A DNA stretch of 64,000 bases from Treponema sp. (GTDB lineage: Bacteria > Spirochaetota > Spirochaetia > Treponematales > Treponemataceae), in the NCBI RefSeq assembly GCF_017430385.1, contig NZ_JAFRNB010000185.1, positions 16,709 to 80,708 on the forward strand, given 5' to 3'. Positions 8,628 through 16,983 of this stretch are shown here, piece after piece (within the stretch, counting starts at the first letter, position 1; each line of letters opens with the position of its first letter). A program made the translations under genes and the position numbers. The notes beneath the pieces were generated by a model. The model saw only the letters and a program-made list of their open reading frames with translations. It was not told the origin of the DNA and did not search any database.

Positions 8628-8752
8628 CGAATCGTGTCAGTCTCACGAATATAGCTCGTCAGTGGATGGGCTTTTTTTATTTTAAACCAAAATCCTAAGA
8701 AATTTACAAAGAGATTCGAACCGAAGTGAGCGCGCCGACAGGCGAAAAGCCG
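8628..8752 (+). repeat. Direct repeat 2, second copy of the tRNA-Arg 3' end and terminator
   Basis: Repeats 8434-8557, starting with 18 identical nt of tRNA-Arg 3' end. The remaining 130 bp up to the next gene (8753-8882) are AT-rich and hold only that gene's upstream region; I see no other gene there. Confidence 0.85.
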
Positions 8753-8882
8753 TTCAAAATAAGGCAAAATTTCCCGAAAAATCCAAAATTTGTTAAAAAG
8801 TTATAATTCCGATGTTTTTTTAATAGAAAAATTCTTGATATCGATGTAAAATCCATAAGGTATATTAAGAGAAGGAAGAAAA

Positions 8883-9644
8883 ATGAAAATCAAAAAGTTT
8901 CTGTTATTGTTGCTTATGGTAACGCCACTTTATGCTCAGGGAATTACGTTCCCTGTTCCGATGCCTGCTGCGAAAGATGCTTATGTGGTTGAGAACAATG
9001 CTTTTATGGTCTGCTATGCAGGCAATTATGGAATCCCTATTTGGGAAATGCACAGGCTTAAGCCAGAAATGTTTATAGGCGGAGCTTTGATAACCGGTGA
9101 GTGGAAAGCTGATTCACGCGTAAAAAGCTACAGAATCACAGCAAAAGATATTGCAGGTTTAAGGCTTGAGCCGGTTCAGCTTTTCCCGAAATCTCATGCA
9201 GTGAACGATGTTGAGTCTCAGAATGCATCTTTTTACACATCAAACTTGCTTTTCATGAACAAACAGCTTAAAGATTCAATCTGGGAACGAATCACGGAGT
9301 CTTTTGAGGAATTGGCAAAAGAATACGATACGGTTTATGTGTATGCAGGCCCAATATTTGACAAAGATACTTTGAAAATAAAATATACGATGAACAACAG
9401 AATTGCGATACCGTCATATTTTTATAGAATCGCTCTTTACTTTGAAGGCGGAAAGGCTCATTACAAGTGCTACCGCATCCCGAACCGGGTTCCTGCTGAT
9501 TATGAGCGCACAAGTTCCCTTGAAGATTACGCTTACAATATTTATCAGCTTGAAGAGGATACGAGCATCGACTTTTTTGACCGTGAGACTGACAGCAATT
9601 TCCGGCAGGAAAAAGTTAAATTCTTGGACAAGCGGGTTAGATAA
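8883..9644 (+). CDS. Secreted DNA/RNA non-specific endonuclease-like protein (NUC family, divergent)
   Basis: 253 aa with signal peptide 1-18. The middle follows the beta-beta-alpha NUC fold: QLFPKSHAVND where active enzymes carry DRGHL, then SFYTSN (the metal-binding Asn position), then TVYVYAGPIF. The general-base His is retained, but Asp, Arg and Gly of DRGH are replaced by PKS, so activity is uncertain. The C-terminal lobe (IPSYFYRIALYFEG) also matches the family. Good ribosome site AAGGAAG. No inhibitor gene is adjacent. Confidence 0.72.
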   Translation: MKIKKFLLLLLMVTPLYAQGITFPVPMPAAKDAYVVENNAFMVCYAGNYGIPIWEMHRLKPEMFIGGALITGEWKADSRVKSYRITAKDIAGLRLEPVQLFPKSHAVNDVESQNASFYTSNLLFMNKQLKDSIWERITESFEELAKEYDTVYVYAGPIFDKDTLKIKYTMNNRIAIPSYFYRIALYFEGGKAHYKCYRIPNRVPADYERTSSLEDYAYNIYQLEEDTSIDFFDRETDSNFRQEKVKFLDKRVR

Positions 9645-9692
9645 GGCTTGCCTTTGGGGCTTTTGCGCGGATGAATTTCGGGCAATAAAAAA

Positions 9693-9784
9693 GGTCAGGG
9701 AGACCATGCACAATCCTTTACATCATAGAGCTGCTGCTTCCGCCCTGACTCGGTTTTGAAGAAAGGATTTGCTGGCGCCTGACC
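9693..9784 (-). ncRNA. ffs: Signal recognition particle RNA, small bacterial type (4.5S)
   Basis: On the minus strand 92 nt form one long hairpin. The 5' GGTCAGG pairs with the 3' CCTGACC, AATCCTTT pairs with AAAGGATT, and the apex reads GTCAGGGCGGAAGCAGCAGC. That is the SRP domain IV signature: GGAA tetraloop, TCAGG on the 5' side and AGCAG on the 3' side, the Ffh binding site. A run of T directly follows the closing stem. It lies between the nuclease-like gene and the M48 protease gene. Confidence 0.88.
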
Positions 9785-9832
9785 AATAAAACTAATTTAT
9801 CATAAAAATCGATTCAAATCAACTGCCGCGCA

Positions 9833-11095
9833 TTAACGAAGGGCAGAAATGCGTTCCAAAAGCGGCGGATGGTTGTAGTTGAACACGCTGTAAATCTTTG
9901 GTACCTGAATTTCGCTCAGGTTTTCTTTATTAAGCTTGATTAGTGCGGTGCAAAGCGGTTCGCCTGTGCCGCATATTTTTTTTGCGAAAGCATCCGCCTG
10001 AAATTCATCGTGGCGGCTGAAAAAATTGACAATCGGGCTGAAAATTGTTCCAAGCTCGCCGAAGACAAGACTCAGCAAAAATACGCCGATAAACATCATC
10101 TGATACGGAACGACTTCCACGCTTACAAATCCAAATCCTGAGTAAAGCGAAGGAAGCTTAATCAACATGCTTGCGATGAAGAGGGCTACAAAAACTCCAG
10201 GAATCATAAAAATCATTCTTTTGAGGATGTGATGGTGCTTGTAGTGTCCAAGTTCATGGCCAAGAACGGCTTCGATTTCGTCAACCGTGAGCTGTTCAAT
10301 CAGCGTATCATAAAGAACGACTCTTTTAGACTTGCCGAAACCTGTGAAATATGCGTTTGAATGTCCTGAGCGGCGTGAGGCATCCATTACGAAGAGACCG
10401 CTTGCCTTGAATCCGCATTTTTTGAGAAGTTCTTCGAGACGAGTTTTAAGCTCTCCGTCTTCAAGCGGCGTGAATTTGTTGAAAATCGGAGCAATGAAAA
10501 TCGGATAGATGATTGAGATTCCGATGCTGAACGCAAGGTAAATGCAGCCGAGAAGAATCCACCACCAGTCAGAGGCATATTTGAAAAGCCCGATCATTGC
10601 GAGCAGAAGAGGTGTCATAATCACGAGGTTGATGATAAATCCTTTGAGAAGGTCGGAAATCCACATTCCGAAACTCATGTTGCTGAATCCGAAGTGCTTT
10701 TCGATGCCGAATTCTGAGTAAAGCGAGAAGGGGATTGAAAGAAGTGCGCCCGGAATTCCTCCGAGAATCATGAAAAGCACTGCCGCGAAGAAAGAATTGT
10801 CCGTCCAGCTCCAGATTTTCTCGAAAAGGGCAGGATAAAATCCGCAGAAAACAAGGTAGTATGAAAGTAAAAGCTCCAGAATGTTGCTGGGAATCCAAAG
10901 ATTGTATTTTGCATCTTCATAGCGGCATGTTTTTTCGAGTGTGTTGGAATCAACATAGCCAGTTAAAATTTCTGGAAGTTCACGCCCATGCTTTTTGCGG
11001 AAAGAAAAATCGATTCGTTCGAGAATCATGTCAAGGAAAAAACTGAAAAGCGTGCCACAGATAAAAATTAGTACGAAAATATTTGAAAAGTCCAT
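9833..11095 (-). CDS. CAAX-type M48 zinc metallopeptidase (Ste24-like)
   Basis: 420 aa. An N-terminal multi-pass membrane region (M48 N-terminal domain, to about 205) precedes the protease domain with HELGH at 280-284. A later HDEFQAD supplies the third zinc ligand. Further TM helices lie between. The length and order match Ste24/CAAX protease 1 homologues, which cleave prenylated or membrane substrates; the bacterial substrate is unknown. Upstream on the minus strand TAAAAT lies 10 nt before the ATG. It diverges from the thymidine kinase gene. Confidence 0.88.
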   Translation of the reverse strand: MDFSNIFVLIFICGTLFSFFLDMILERIDFSFRKKHGRELPEILTGYVDSNTLEKTCRYEDAKYNLWIPSNILELLLSYYLVFCGFYPALFEKIWSWTDNSFFAAVLFMILGGIPGALLSIPFSLYSEFGIEKHFGFSNMSFGMWISDLLKGFIINLVIMTPLLLAMIGLFKYASDWWWILLGCIYLAFSIGISIIYPIFIAPIFNKFTPLEDGELKTRLEELLKKCGFKASGLFVMDASRRSGHSNAYFTGFGKSKRVVLYDTLIEQLTVDEIEAVLGHELGHYKHHHILKRMIFMIPGVFVALFIASMLIKLPSLYSGFGFVSVEVVPYQMMFIGVFLLSLVFGELGTIFSPIVNFFSRHDEFQADAFAKKICGTGEPLCTALIKLNKENLSEIQVPKIYSVFNYNHPPLLERISALR

Positions 11096-11155
11096 TATGA
11101 AGAAGATTTTAGCATTTTTGACCGAGAAATACTAGAATCGCCAAAATTCCCTCGG

Positions 11156-11184
11156 TTTACGGAATTTTGGGAAAACGATATAAT
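11156..11184 (+). promoter_or_regulatory. Promoter of tdk
   Basis: TTTACG (11156-11161), 17-nt spacer, TATAAT (11179-11184). The ATG at 11192 follows after 7 nt with no Shine-Dalgarno, so the mRNA is predicted to be leaderless. Confidence 0.72.
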
Positions 11185-11191
11185 TTGACTT

Positions 11192-11776
11192 ATGAAAACA
11201 TTGATATGCGGCCCTATGTATTCCGGCAAATCAACGGCACTGTTCCAGCGGTTGGAGAGACTTTTATTTGCGCACAAAAAAGTGCTTTTAATCAGGCCTG
11301 ACAGGGATGACCGGGGATATTTTACACATTCAGAAAGTGTTGATCTTGAAAAACTTACAGAAAAATACATCTGGCAGCTCAATATTATTTACTGTTCCTC
11401 TTTTGCTGATGAAGATTTGAATAAAATTTTAAAAGAGGAATATAATTCGGTTTTCGTTGATGAATATTTTATGATTCCGGGGATTCACAAGCTTTGTTTT
11501 CAGACTGATTTCGATGTGTTCTTTGGCGGACTTTTGGCTTCGTCGGAGTGTGGGCTGTTTGAGGAGACTGTTAAAATCCTTCCGTACTGCGACAAGATTA
11601 AAAAACTTAATGCGGTTTGCATGAATTGCGGAAGTGAGTTTGCAAATTATTCATTCGCCGATTTCAAAAAGACCAGCAGCATTGTTGTCGGTGATACAAA
11701 ATACAAATGTCTGTGCCAGAAGTGCTATGTTGAGGCAGAAATCCAGAAAAAATACGCCTCGCAGACCTTGTTTTAG
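11192..11776 (+). CDS. tdk: Thymidine kinase, type II
   Basis: 194 aa. P-loop GPMYSGKS at 7-14; VFVDEYFMI around Asp90-Glu91 takes the place of the usual DEAQF with the catalytic Glu; two Cys pairs (CMNC and CQKC) form the structural zinc site of the lasso domain. Phosphorylates thymidine to dTMP in nucleotide salvage. Slightly divergent from the Enterobacterial enzyme around the lid, but all core motifs are present. Confidence 0.87.
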   Translation: MKTLICGPMYSGKSTALFQRLERLLFAHKKVLLIRPDRDDRGYFTHSESVDLEKLTEKYIWQLNIIYCSSFADEDLNKILKEEYNSVFVDEYFMIPGIHKLCFQTDFDVFFGGLLASSECGLFEETVKILPYCDKIKKLNAVCMNCGSEFANYSFADFKKTSSIVVGDTKYKCLCQKCYVEAEIQKKYASQTLF

Positions 11777-11812
11777 GGGAAAAACGATTTTTTAGGAAAA
11801 GTTCGCGGTTCT

Positions 11813-13564
11813 TTATTTATCACTTTGATCGGTGCAGAATCCTGAAAACACCCAGAATAATTCTGAAAGTGCTTGGTAAACATCCGGTTCATAAGCCGAA
11901 AAGCCTGCGCACAGAATCCATGGAGCTGTGATTCCGTCGATGGTGTCCTGTTCCTTTGTTTCTGCGATTGCAAAAACAGATGAATCTTCTTTAAGCTCGG
12001 TGATTTCGCCGGTTTTCGGGCCAAACAAATATTCGCTATAAGGAAATCCGTGTCGTTTGTAAGGACAATCTTCATAATACTCGTATTTGGAATTAAAATA
12101 CGGAACCGTAATATCTTTTGCATCTAAGGAAGGACCATTTTTCAGCGTCATATTTCTGTCAATTCTGAAAAATTTGAAATTATATCCGTTAATCGGGTAT
12201 TTTAAGAAATTTACTCCGTCAAACTCAAATTCTCCGCCGGGATTTTCGTGAGTCACATCCATAAACAAAATTATGTTTGTCTCAGGTTCGACAAGTCCGC
12301 CAGTATAATCAAAAGATTTTTTTTCTGGAAGAATTTTCATGCTGGGTTTAGGTGCGGTGTAAAAAGCTTTGAGCGAAAAAGGATATGGCCTCTCCCAATA
12401 ATTAGAAAAAGCAAGAATAGGAGAAAGCTTTACCCTGCAATACTCCGAGTCATACTCAATATAATAAGTTCCGATCGCAACAGAACTTTCATTTTCATAT
12501 TCAAATTTTACCGTGTAAAAGTCGTCCGCTCCAAATTCTAAAGTTGCGCCTTCCATTTTGTAGCAGAAGCCCTCAAATCTTCCTTTATACAGATAATCCT
12601 TTGCCTTGCTGATTGCCTCTGCTTTTTGGAGTTTAGCTTTTCCTTTCTCGTCTTCGGCTGTATTTTCATAGAACGAAGATTTTCCCGCCAAGGATTCAAC
12701 ATCCGAAAAATCCGCGCTGAAAACATAAAAATTTTTATTAAATCTGTCTTCCGCCCAGAAACCGATTTTTGTTCTGTCCGCATTTACCGAAATCTTCTCA
12801 TCAGGACATAAAAGCAAGTCGTAAAAAATAGGAGTTGCTTCGATTTTTAAAAGCTCCATTGTTGAAAGCCTGTAAAAATAAAGGCCGGAGAAGCTAGGTT
12901 CTGCGCAGTTGATGGCGCACAAAGCCAAATCTTTCTCAGGGAGAATTGCAAAAGACTTACATTCAAAGCCTGGTGTTTTTCGGTAATTCGCCTTGAAATA
13001 TGCTTCTTCATCAGGATGTGATTCATTCCCGAAGATTTCCATATCTGAATCAAGAAGCTTTTCTTTTGCTGTGCAGGAAATTTTCTCAAAAGACTGTTTT
13101 GCATGAGTGTTTTCGATGAGGTAAAGATTTACTGCGACTACCCAGCCTTCAAGTCCGTCGGAAGCAAGAACTTTTATCAGGTGGAAATCATCGTAGGAAT
13201 TTTCAGCAAAATCATTTCTGCAATCAATATTCTGGATGTAAAGAAGTTCTCCTTTTTGCAGCTTTCGCTCGCATTTGTCAAAGCGGATGTTAGGCGTGAT
13301 GTAGATTTCAGTTTCTTCTTTTACGGTCACAATCGAGCCAATCGGAAGCACCGGACTGTCCAAAGCTTTTTGTACATTGCTCAATCTGTCGAAAAACCAT
13401 TCGCTTAAATTGCAATATTTGAGCGCGCTTTCTGAATTTTGTACTGGTGAAGCTGATACTGCCGGTGGATTTTGTTCTTCAGTTTTTATATTTGACGGGG
13501 ATGGATTTTTACAAGAAATGATTAAAGAAAGACAGAGTAAAAAGATGAGAGAAAAATACTTCAT
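11813..13564 (-). CDS. Lipoprotein with SH3-like N-terminal region
   Basis: 583 aa. Signal peptide ending LSLIISC (lipobox). After a Pro/Ser-rich linker, roughly residues 70-150 (GSIVTVKEETEIYITPN, then GLEGWVVAVNLYLIE) look like a bacterial SH3 domain. The rest contains many aromatic and charged stretches and no catalytic motif I recognise. Function unknown. TAAAAT lies 6 nt before the ATG and within an 11-bp inverted repeat, so initiation may be regulated or leaderless. Confidence 0.7.
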   Translation of the reverse strand: MKYFSLIFLLCLSLIISCKNPSPSNIKTEEQNPPAVSASPVQNSESALKYCNLSEWFFDRLSNVQKALDSPVLPIGSIVTVKEETEIYITPNIRFDKCERKLQKGELLYIQNIDCRNDFAENSYDDFHLIKVLASDGLEGWVVAVNLYLIENTHAKQSFEKISCTAKEKLLDSDMEIFGNESHPDEEAYFKANYRKTPGFECKSFAILPEKDLALCAINCAEPSFSGLYFYRLSTMELLKIEATPIFYDLLLCPDEKISVNADRTKIGFWAEDRFNKNFYVFSADFSDVESLAGKSSFYENTAEDEKGKAKLQKAEAISKAKDYLYKGRFEGFCYKMEGATLEFGADDFYTVKFEYENESSVAIGTYYIEYDSEYCRVKLSPILAFSNYWERPYPFSLKAFYTAPKPSMKILPEKKSFDYTGGLVEPETNIILFMDVTHENPGGEFEFDGVNFLKYPINGYNFKFFRIDRNMTLKNGPSLDAKDITVPYFNSKYEYYEDCPYKRHGFPYSEYLFGPKTGEITELKEDSSVFAIAETKEQDTIDGITAPWILCAGFSAYEPDVYQALSELFWVFSGFCTDQSDK

Positions 13565-13603
13565 GTGGATATTTTATCATGTTTAATGACAGAATATCCA
13601 CAT
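13563..13603. promoter_or_regulatory. 11-bp perfect inverted repeat at the start of the SH3-like lipoprotein gene
   Basis: ATGTGGATATT (13563-13573) and AATATCCACAT (13593-13603), 19 nt apart. One arm touches the start codon of the lipoprotein gene and the other lies 9 bp beyond the stop of the 64-aa membrane protein gene. It could be an operator or a transcript hairpin. There is no T-run on the minus strand, so a terminator is unlikely. Confidence 0.5.
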
Positions 13604-13611
13604 TGAAAAAT

Positions 13612-13806
13612 TTATTTTCCGAAAATGAGGCCTGCGAGCTTGCCGATTGGGTCAAAGTCAAGGAGAAGCAAATCAAAAGCAACGAATACTGCGAAACCGA
13701 CAACAGCGATGAGAAGAAGAATTGCGATTCCGATGAGCATTTGAACTGCGATTGGAAGGGAATCGAATTTTGATGTTTGTTTTGTTGTAAGTGTATTTGT
13801 AGCCAT
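13612..13806 (-). CDS. Small single-pass membrane protein
   Basis: 64 aa: Thr/Ser-rich N-terminus, then a hydrophobic helix (MLIGIAILLLIAVVGFAVFV), then a short LLLDFDPIGKLAGLIFGK tail that could be amphipathic. AGAGGTAAC is a good ribosome site before the ATG, and codon use resembles the neighbours. No homologous family is recognised. Located upstream of the SH3-like lipoprotein gene on the same strand. Confidence 0.62.
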   Translation of the reverse strand: MATNTLTTKQTSKFDSLPIAVQMLIGIAILLLIAVVGFAVFVAFDLLLLDFDPIGKLAGLIFGK

Positions 13807-13968
13807 AAGTTACCTCTGTGCGTTTTGAATTAAGTCATTATTATATTAAAGGTTGGGTGAGTTACCGTCAAGGAAAAAACCGACTTCTATTTGCAATTTG
13901 CTTTCTATAACAACCGTGTGGCACAATTTTTAGTTTTATATTAAGATGTAAGCACCACGGAGGAAACC

Positions 13969-15330
13969 ATGCTCTTTTCACCTAATGAAATTCAAGAAAC
14001 TGTAAATATGTTTTTGCGCCACAAACTTGATGTGCGCTGTATCACAATGGGTATTTCCCTTTTGGATTGTGCCGATTCTGATTCAAAAAAAGCGAATCAA
14101 CGGATTTACGACAAAATCATGAAAAAGGCCGGCAATCTTGTCAAAGTCGGTCAGGATATTGAAAAAGAGCTTGGTGTTCCTATCATCAACAAACGAATTT
14201 CCGTCACGCCGATTGCGCTTGTAGCAGGTGCCAGCGAGGCAAAGTCTTATGTCGAATACTGCAAAACTCTGGACAAATGTGCCCACGAGCTTGGAATCAA
14301 CTTTATCGGCGGATTCTCGGCTCTGGTTCAAAAAGGAATCACTCCTGCTGACCGTATTTTGATTGATTCAATCCCGGAAGCACTTGCAACAACTGATTTC
14401 GTCTGCTCAAGCGTAAACGTAGGCTCAACAAAATCTGGAATCAACATGGACGCCGTAAAACTCATGGGCGAAACCATCAAAAAAACTTCCGAAGCAAGCG
14501 CTCACTGTGCAGTAAACGGCTGCTCAAAGCTCGTCGTGTTCTGTAACGCCCCCGAAGACAATCCTTTCATGGCAGGCGCATTCCACGGACCAGGAGAAGC
14601 TGACAGCGTAATCAACGTCGGCGTTTCCGGCCCTGGCGTAATCCTTGCCGCAGCCCGCGAATACAAAGGCCGCCCGATTAACGAGCTTGCAGAAGGCATC
14701 AAAAAGATGGCTTTCAAAATCACCCGCTTGGGTCAGCTCGTAGGAACAGAGGCCGCAAACCGCCTGGGCGTCAACTTCGGTATCCTTGATCTTTCACTTG
14801 CCCCAACTCCGGCTGTAGGCGACTCAGTTGCCCGCATCCTCGAAGAAATCGGTCTTGAAGGAGCCGGCTGCCCGGGCACTACGGCGGCACTCGCAATGCT
14901 CACCGATATGGTCAAAAAAGGCGGCGTAATGGCTTCAACAAGCGTCGGAGGGCTTTCTGGCGCATTCATTCCTGTTTCAGAAGACGAGGGCATGATTAAC
15001 GCAGTCAAACAGGGCTCAATCTGCCTCGAAAAGCTTGAGGCAATGACAACAGTCTGCTCTGTCGGCTTAGACATGATTGCAATCCCAGGCGACACACCTG
15101 CAACAACAATCTCCGGCATCATGGCAGACGAATTTGCAATCGGTATGGTCAACAACAAGACAACCGCAGTCCGCCTGATTCCAGCACCTGGCAAAAAAGC
15201 CGGCGAATGGATTGAGTTCGGCGGATTGCTTGGCGGCTGTCCTGTAATGCCAGTAAGCAAGTTCAGCTGCGCAGACTTCATCAACCGAGGCGGCCGTATT
15301 CCGGCACCAATCCACTCATTCCGTAACTAG
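13969..15330 (+). CDS. PFL-like UPF0210 (DUF711) protein
   Basis: 453 aa, the family's normal length. Contains [34 protein letters not shown] and [12 protein letters not shown], all typical of UPF0210, a pyruvate formate-lyase-like fold lacking a glycyl radical loop. The family usually neighbours a small ACT-domain (UPF0237) gene; none is present here. Good GGAGG ribosome site. Biochemical role unknown. Confidence 0.9.
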   Translation: MLFSPNEIQETVNMFLRHKLDVRCITMGISLLDCADSDSKKANQRIYDKIMKKAGNLVKVGQDIEKELGVPIINKRISVTPIALVAGASEAKSYVEYCKTLDKCAHELGINFIGGFSALVQKGITPADRILIDSIPEALATTDFVCSSVNVGSTKSGINMDAVKLMGETIKKTSEASAHCAVNGCSKLVVFCNAPEDNPFMAGAFHGPGEADSVINVGVSGPGVILAAAREYKGRPINELAEGIKKMAFKITRLGQLVGTEAANRLGVNFGILDLSLAPTPAVGDSVARILEEIGLEGAGCPGTTAALAMLTDMVKKGGVMASTSVGGLSGAFIPVSEDEGMINAVKQGSICLEKLEAMTTVCSVGLDMIAIPGDTPATTISGIMADEFAIGMVNNKTTAVRLIPAPGKKAGEWIEFGGLLGGCPVMPVSKFSCADFINRGGRIPAPIHSFRN

Positions 15331-15334
15331 GATT

Positions 15335-15483
15335 TCTCACAGAGGGCACAGAGTCCACAGAGAGATTTTTTGCAAAACAAAACTTTATACCTCAATCTTG
15401 TTTTCACTGCTAACTTGATTGAGGTATTAAATTTCTTATACAACAGACTCTCTGTGCCCTCTTTAACTCTGTGAGGAATTTAA
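15335..15483. mobile_element. ORF-less element with inverted CACAGAG-array ends
   Basis: About 148 bp between the UPF0210 and MATE genes. The left end reads CTCACAGAG then CCACAGAGAGATTTTTTG; the right end reads CTCTGTGCCCTC then CTCTGTGAGGAATTT. Inside, ATACCTCAATC (15387-15397) and GATTGAGGTAT (15417-15427) form a perfect 11-bp hairpin. The ends match those around the GxxExxY gene at 20629-21241, so this may be an ORF-less relative. The right end supplies the GAGGA ribosome site of the MATE gene. Confidence 0.6.
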
Positions 15484-15488
15484 AAATC

Positions 15489-16850
15489 ATGACAAATAAG
15501 CAGCTTCTTGGCGGTTTTTACAAAACACTTTTCTCTATTGCGATTCCGATAATCTTGCAGAATCTTTTGCAGACTTTCGTGAACATGATTGATACCGTCA
15601 TGGTCGGGCGGCTTGGTTCGGTGGCGATTGCGAGCGTCGGTCTTGGAAATCAGATTTTCTTCCTGCTCAACATGGTCACATTCGGCGTTTCTTCGGGCTG
15701 TGCAATTTTTATCTCGCAGTTCTGGGGAGCACAGGATTTTAAGGGAATCCGAAAGACTTTTGGCATCATGCTTACGCTTTGTTTCGGCTTTTCGCTGATT
15801 TTTCTGGCAGGCGGGTCTATGATTCCAGAGAAGATACTCCGTCTTTACACAAACGACGAGGCCGTAATAAACGAGGGCGTCCAATATCTCAGACTTGTTT
15901 CGCTCTGTTATCCATTATTCGCGATTTGTTTTTCGTGCCAGATGACATTCAGAAGCACTGAGCGGGTCATCCTGCCCATGGTAACGACCGCAGTTTCTTT
16001 TATGACGAATATTTCCCTCAATTATCTTTTGATTTTCGGCTTTGCTCCGCTTTCAATCCCGCGGATGGGCGTTCGAGGCGCGGCTCTGGCAACGGTAATT
16101 TCCCGCGCAATAGAAATGATAATCACGATTGTGGTTGCGAGCGTTAAAAAATACGAGGCAATGGGCAAAATCCACGAACTTTTGGGCTTCGACCGGGCGT
16201 TTTTGCTCAAACTTGTCAAAGTCGGAATCCCGGTTTTGCTTTCCGAATCTTTATGGGGGCTGGGAATCACCACACAGAATTCAATTTTCTCGCACTCAGG
16301 CACAGATTCTTTTGCAGCCTTCAGCATCATGAACACCGTGAACCAGCTCACCTGGGTCTTTTTCATCGGAATGGGAAGCGCGGCATCAATCATTCTCGGA
16401 AAAAAAATCGGCGCAAAGGACGAAGAAGGTGCAAGGGCCTACGCGCACCGATTCTGCTGGTTCATGCCGCTCATGGGCGCGATTATCGGGCTTCTTTTGT
16501 TCCCGCTTTCAAGACTTTTGCCATTCATTTTCAATGTAGAGCCACATATTATCGCAATTTCTCAGTCAATGATGATTGTCCTCATGTGCATGTATCCGAG
16601 CCGAGCCTTTAACATGCTGATTATCGTAGGAATTTGCCGTGCTGGCGGCGACACAATCTTTGCCTCTCTGATAGACAACGGCTGGATGTGGCTGATTGCA
16701 ATCCCGCTTGCCTGCCTGGCAACCTTTATGTGGCAAAGTCCAGCGTGGACAATTATGCTCTGCTTTGAGACCGAACAGATTCTGAAAACACTGTGTGGTG
16801 CAATCCGTGTAAAAAGCGGTAAATGGCTGCACAGCGTGATTAAGAATTAA
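15489..16850 (+). CDS. MATE family multidrug/cation efflux transporter
   Basis: 453 aa with about twelve TM helices in two six-helix bundles. The first repeat starts near GGFYKTLFSIAIPIILQNLL and MIDTVMVGRLG, both MATE hallmarks. Exports drugs or organic cations by Na+ or H+ antiport. ATG 15489 is preferred over an upstream in-frame GTG because GTGAGGA lies at ribosome-site distance. That GTGAGGA belongs to the right end of the CACAGAG element. Confidence 0.9.
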   Translation: MTNKQLLGGFYKTLFSIAIPIILQNLLQTFVNMIDTVMVGRLGSVAIASVGLGNQIFFLLNMVTFGVSSGCAIFISQFWGAQDFKGIRKTFGIMLTLCFGFSLIFLAGGSMIPEKILRLYTNDEAVINEGVQYLRLVSLCYPLFAICFSCQMTFRSTERVILPMVTTAVSFMTNISLNYLLIFGFAPLSIPRMGVRGAALATVISRAIEMIITIVVASVKKYEAMGKIHELLGFDRAFLLKLVKVGIPVLLSESLWGLGITTQNSIFSHSGTDSFAAFSIMNTVNQLTWVFFIGMGSAASIILGKKIGAKDEEGARAYAHRFCWFMPLMGAIIGLLLFPLSRLLPFIFNVEPHIIAISQSMMIVLMCMYPSRAFNMLIIVGICRAGGDTIFASLIDNGWMWLIAIPLACLATFMWQSPAWTIMLCFETEQILKTLCGAIRVKSGKWLHSVIKN

Positions 16851-16970
16851 GATTTTTTGGCGCAATCTTCTTGCTGCCGCTGTTCCGTGGCTCACTAACG
16901 CTCGGTGCCTCATGCATTGCAACCGGCACTGGCTTTGCCACCACTCCATAGCGGGCGCGGAATTTTTTGT
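16851..16970. repeat. GC-rich intergenic repeat, family C-like, copy 1
   Basis: Between convergent MATE and ygiQ genes. Starts TTTTTTGGCGCAATC and ends GCGGGCGCGGAATT. The same start and end words occur at 41737-41861 with different middle sequence. No ORF. Confidence 0.6.
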
Positions 16971-16983
16971 TCCTTTCACTTTT

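Noticed and set aside
14733..15284. 183-codon frame antisense to the UPF0210 gene
   Set aside because: Shadow of a strongly conserved gene; no start signal and composition explained by the opposite strand.
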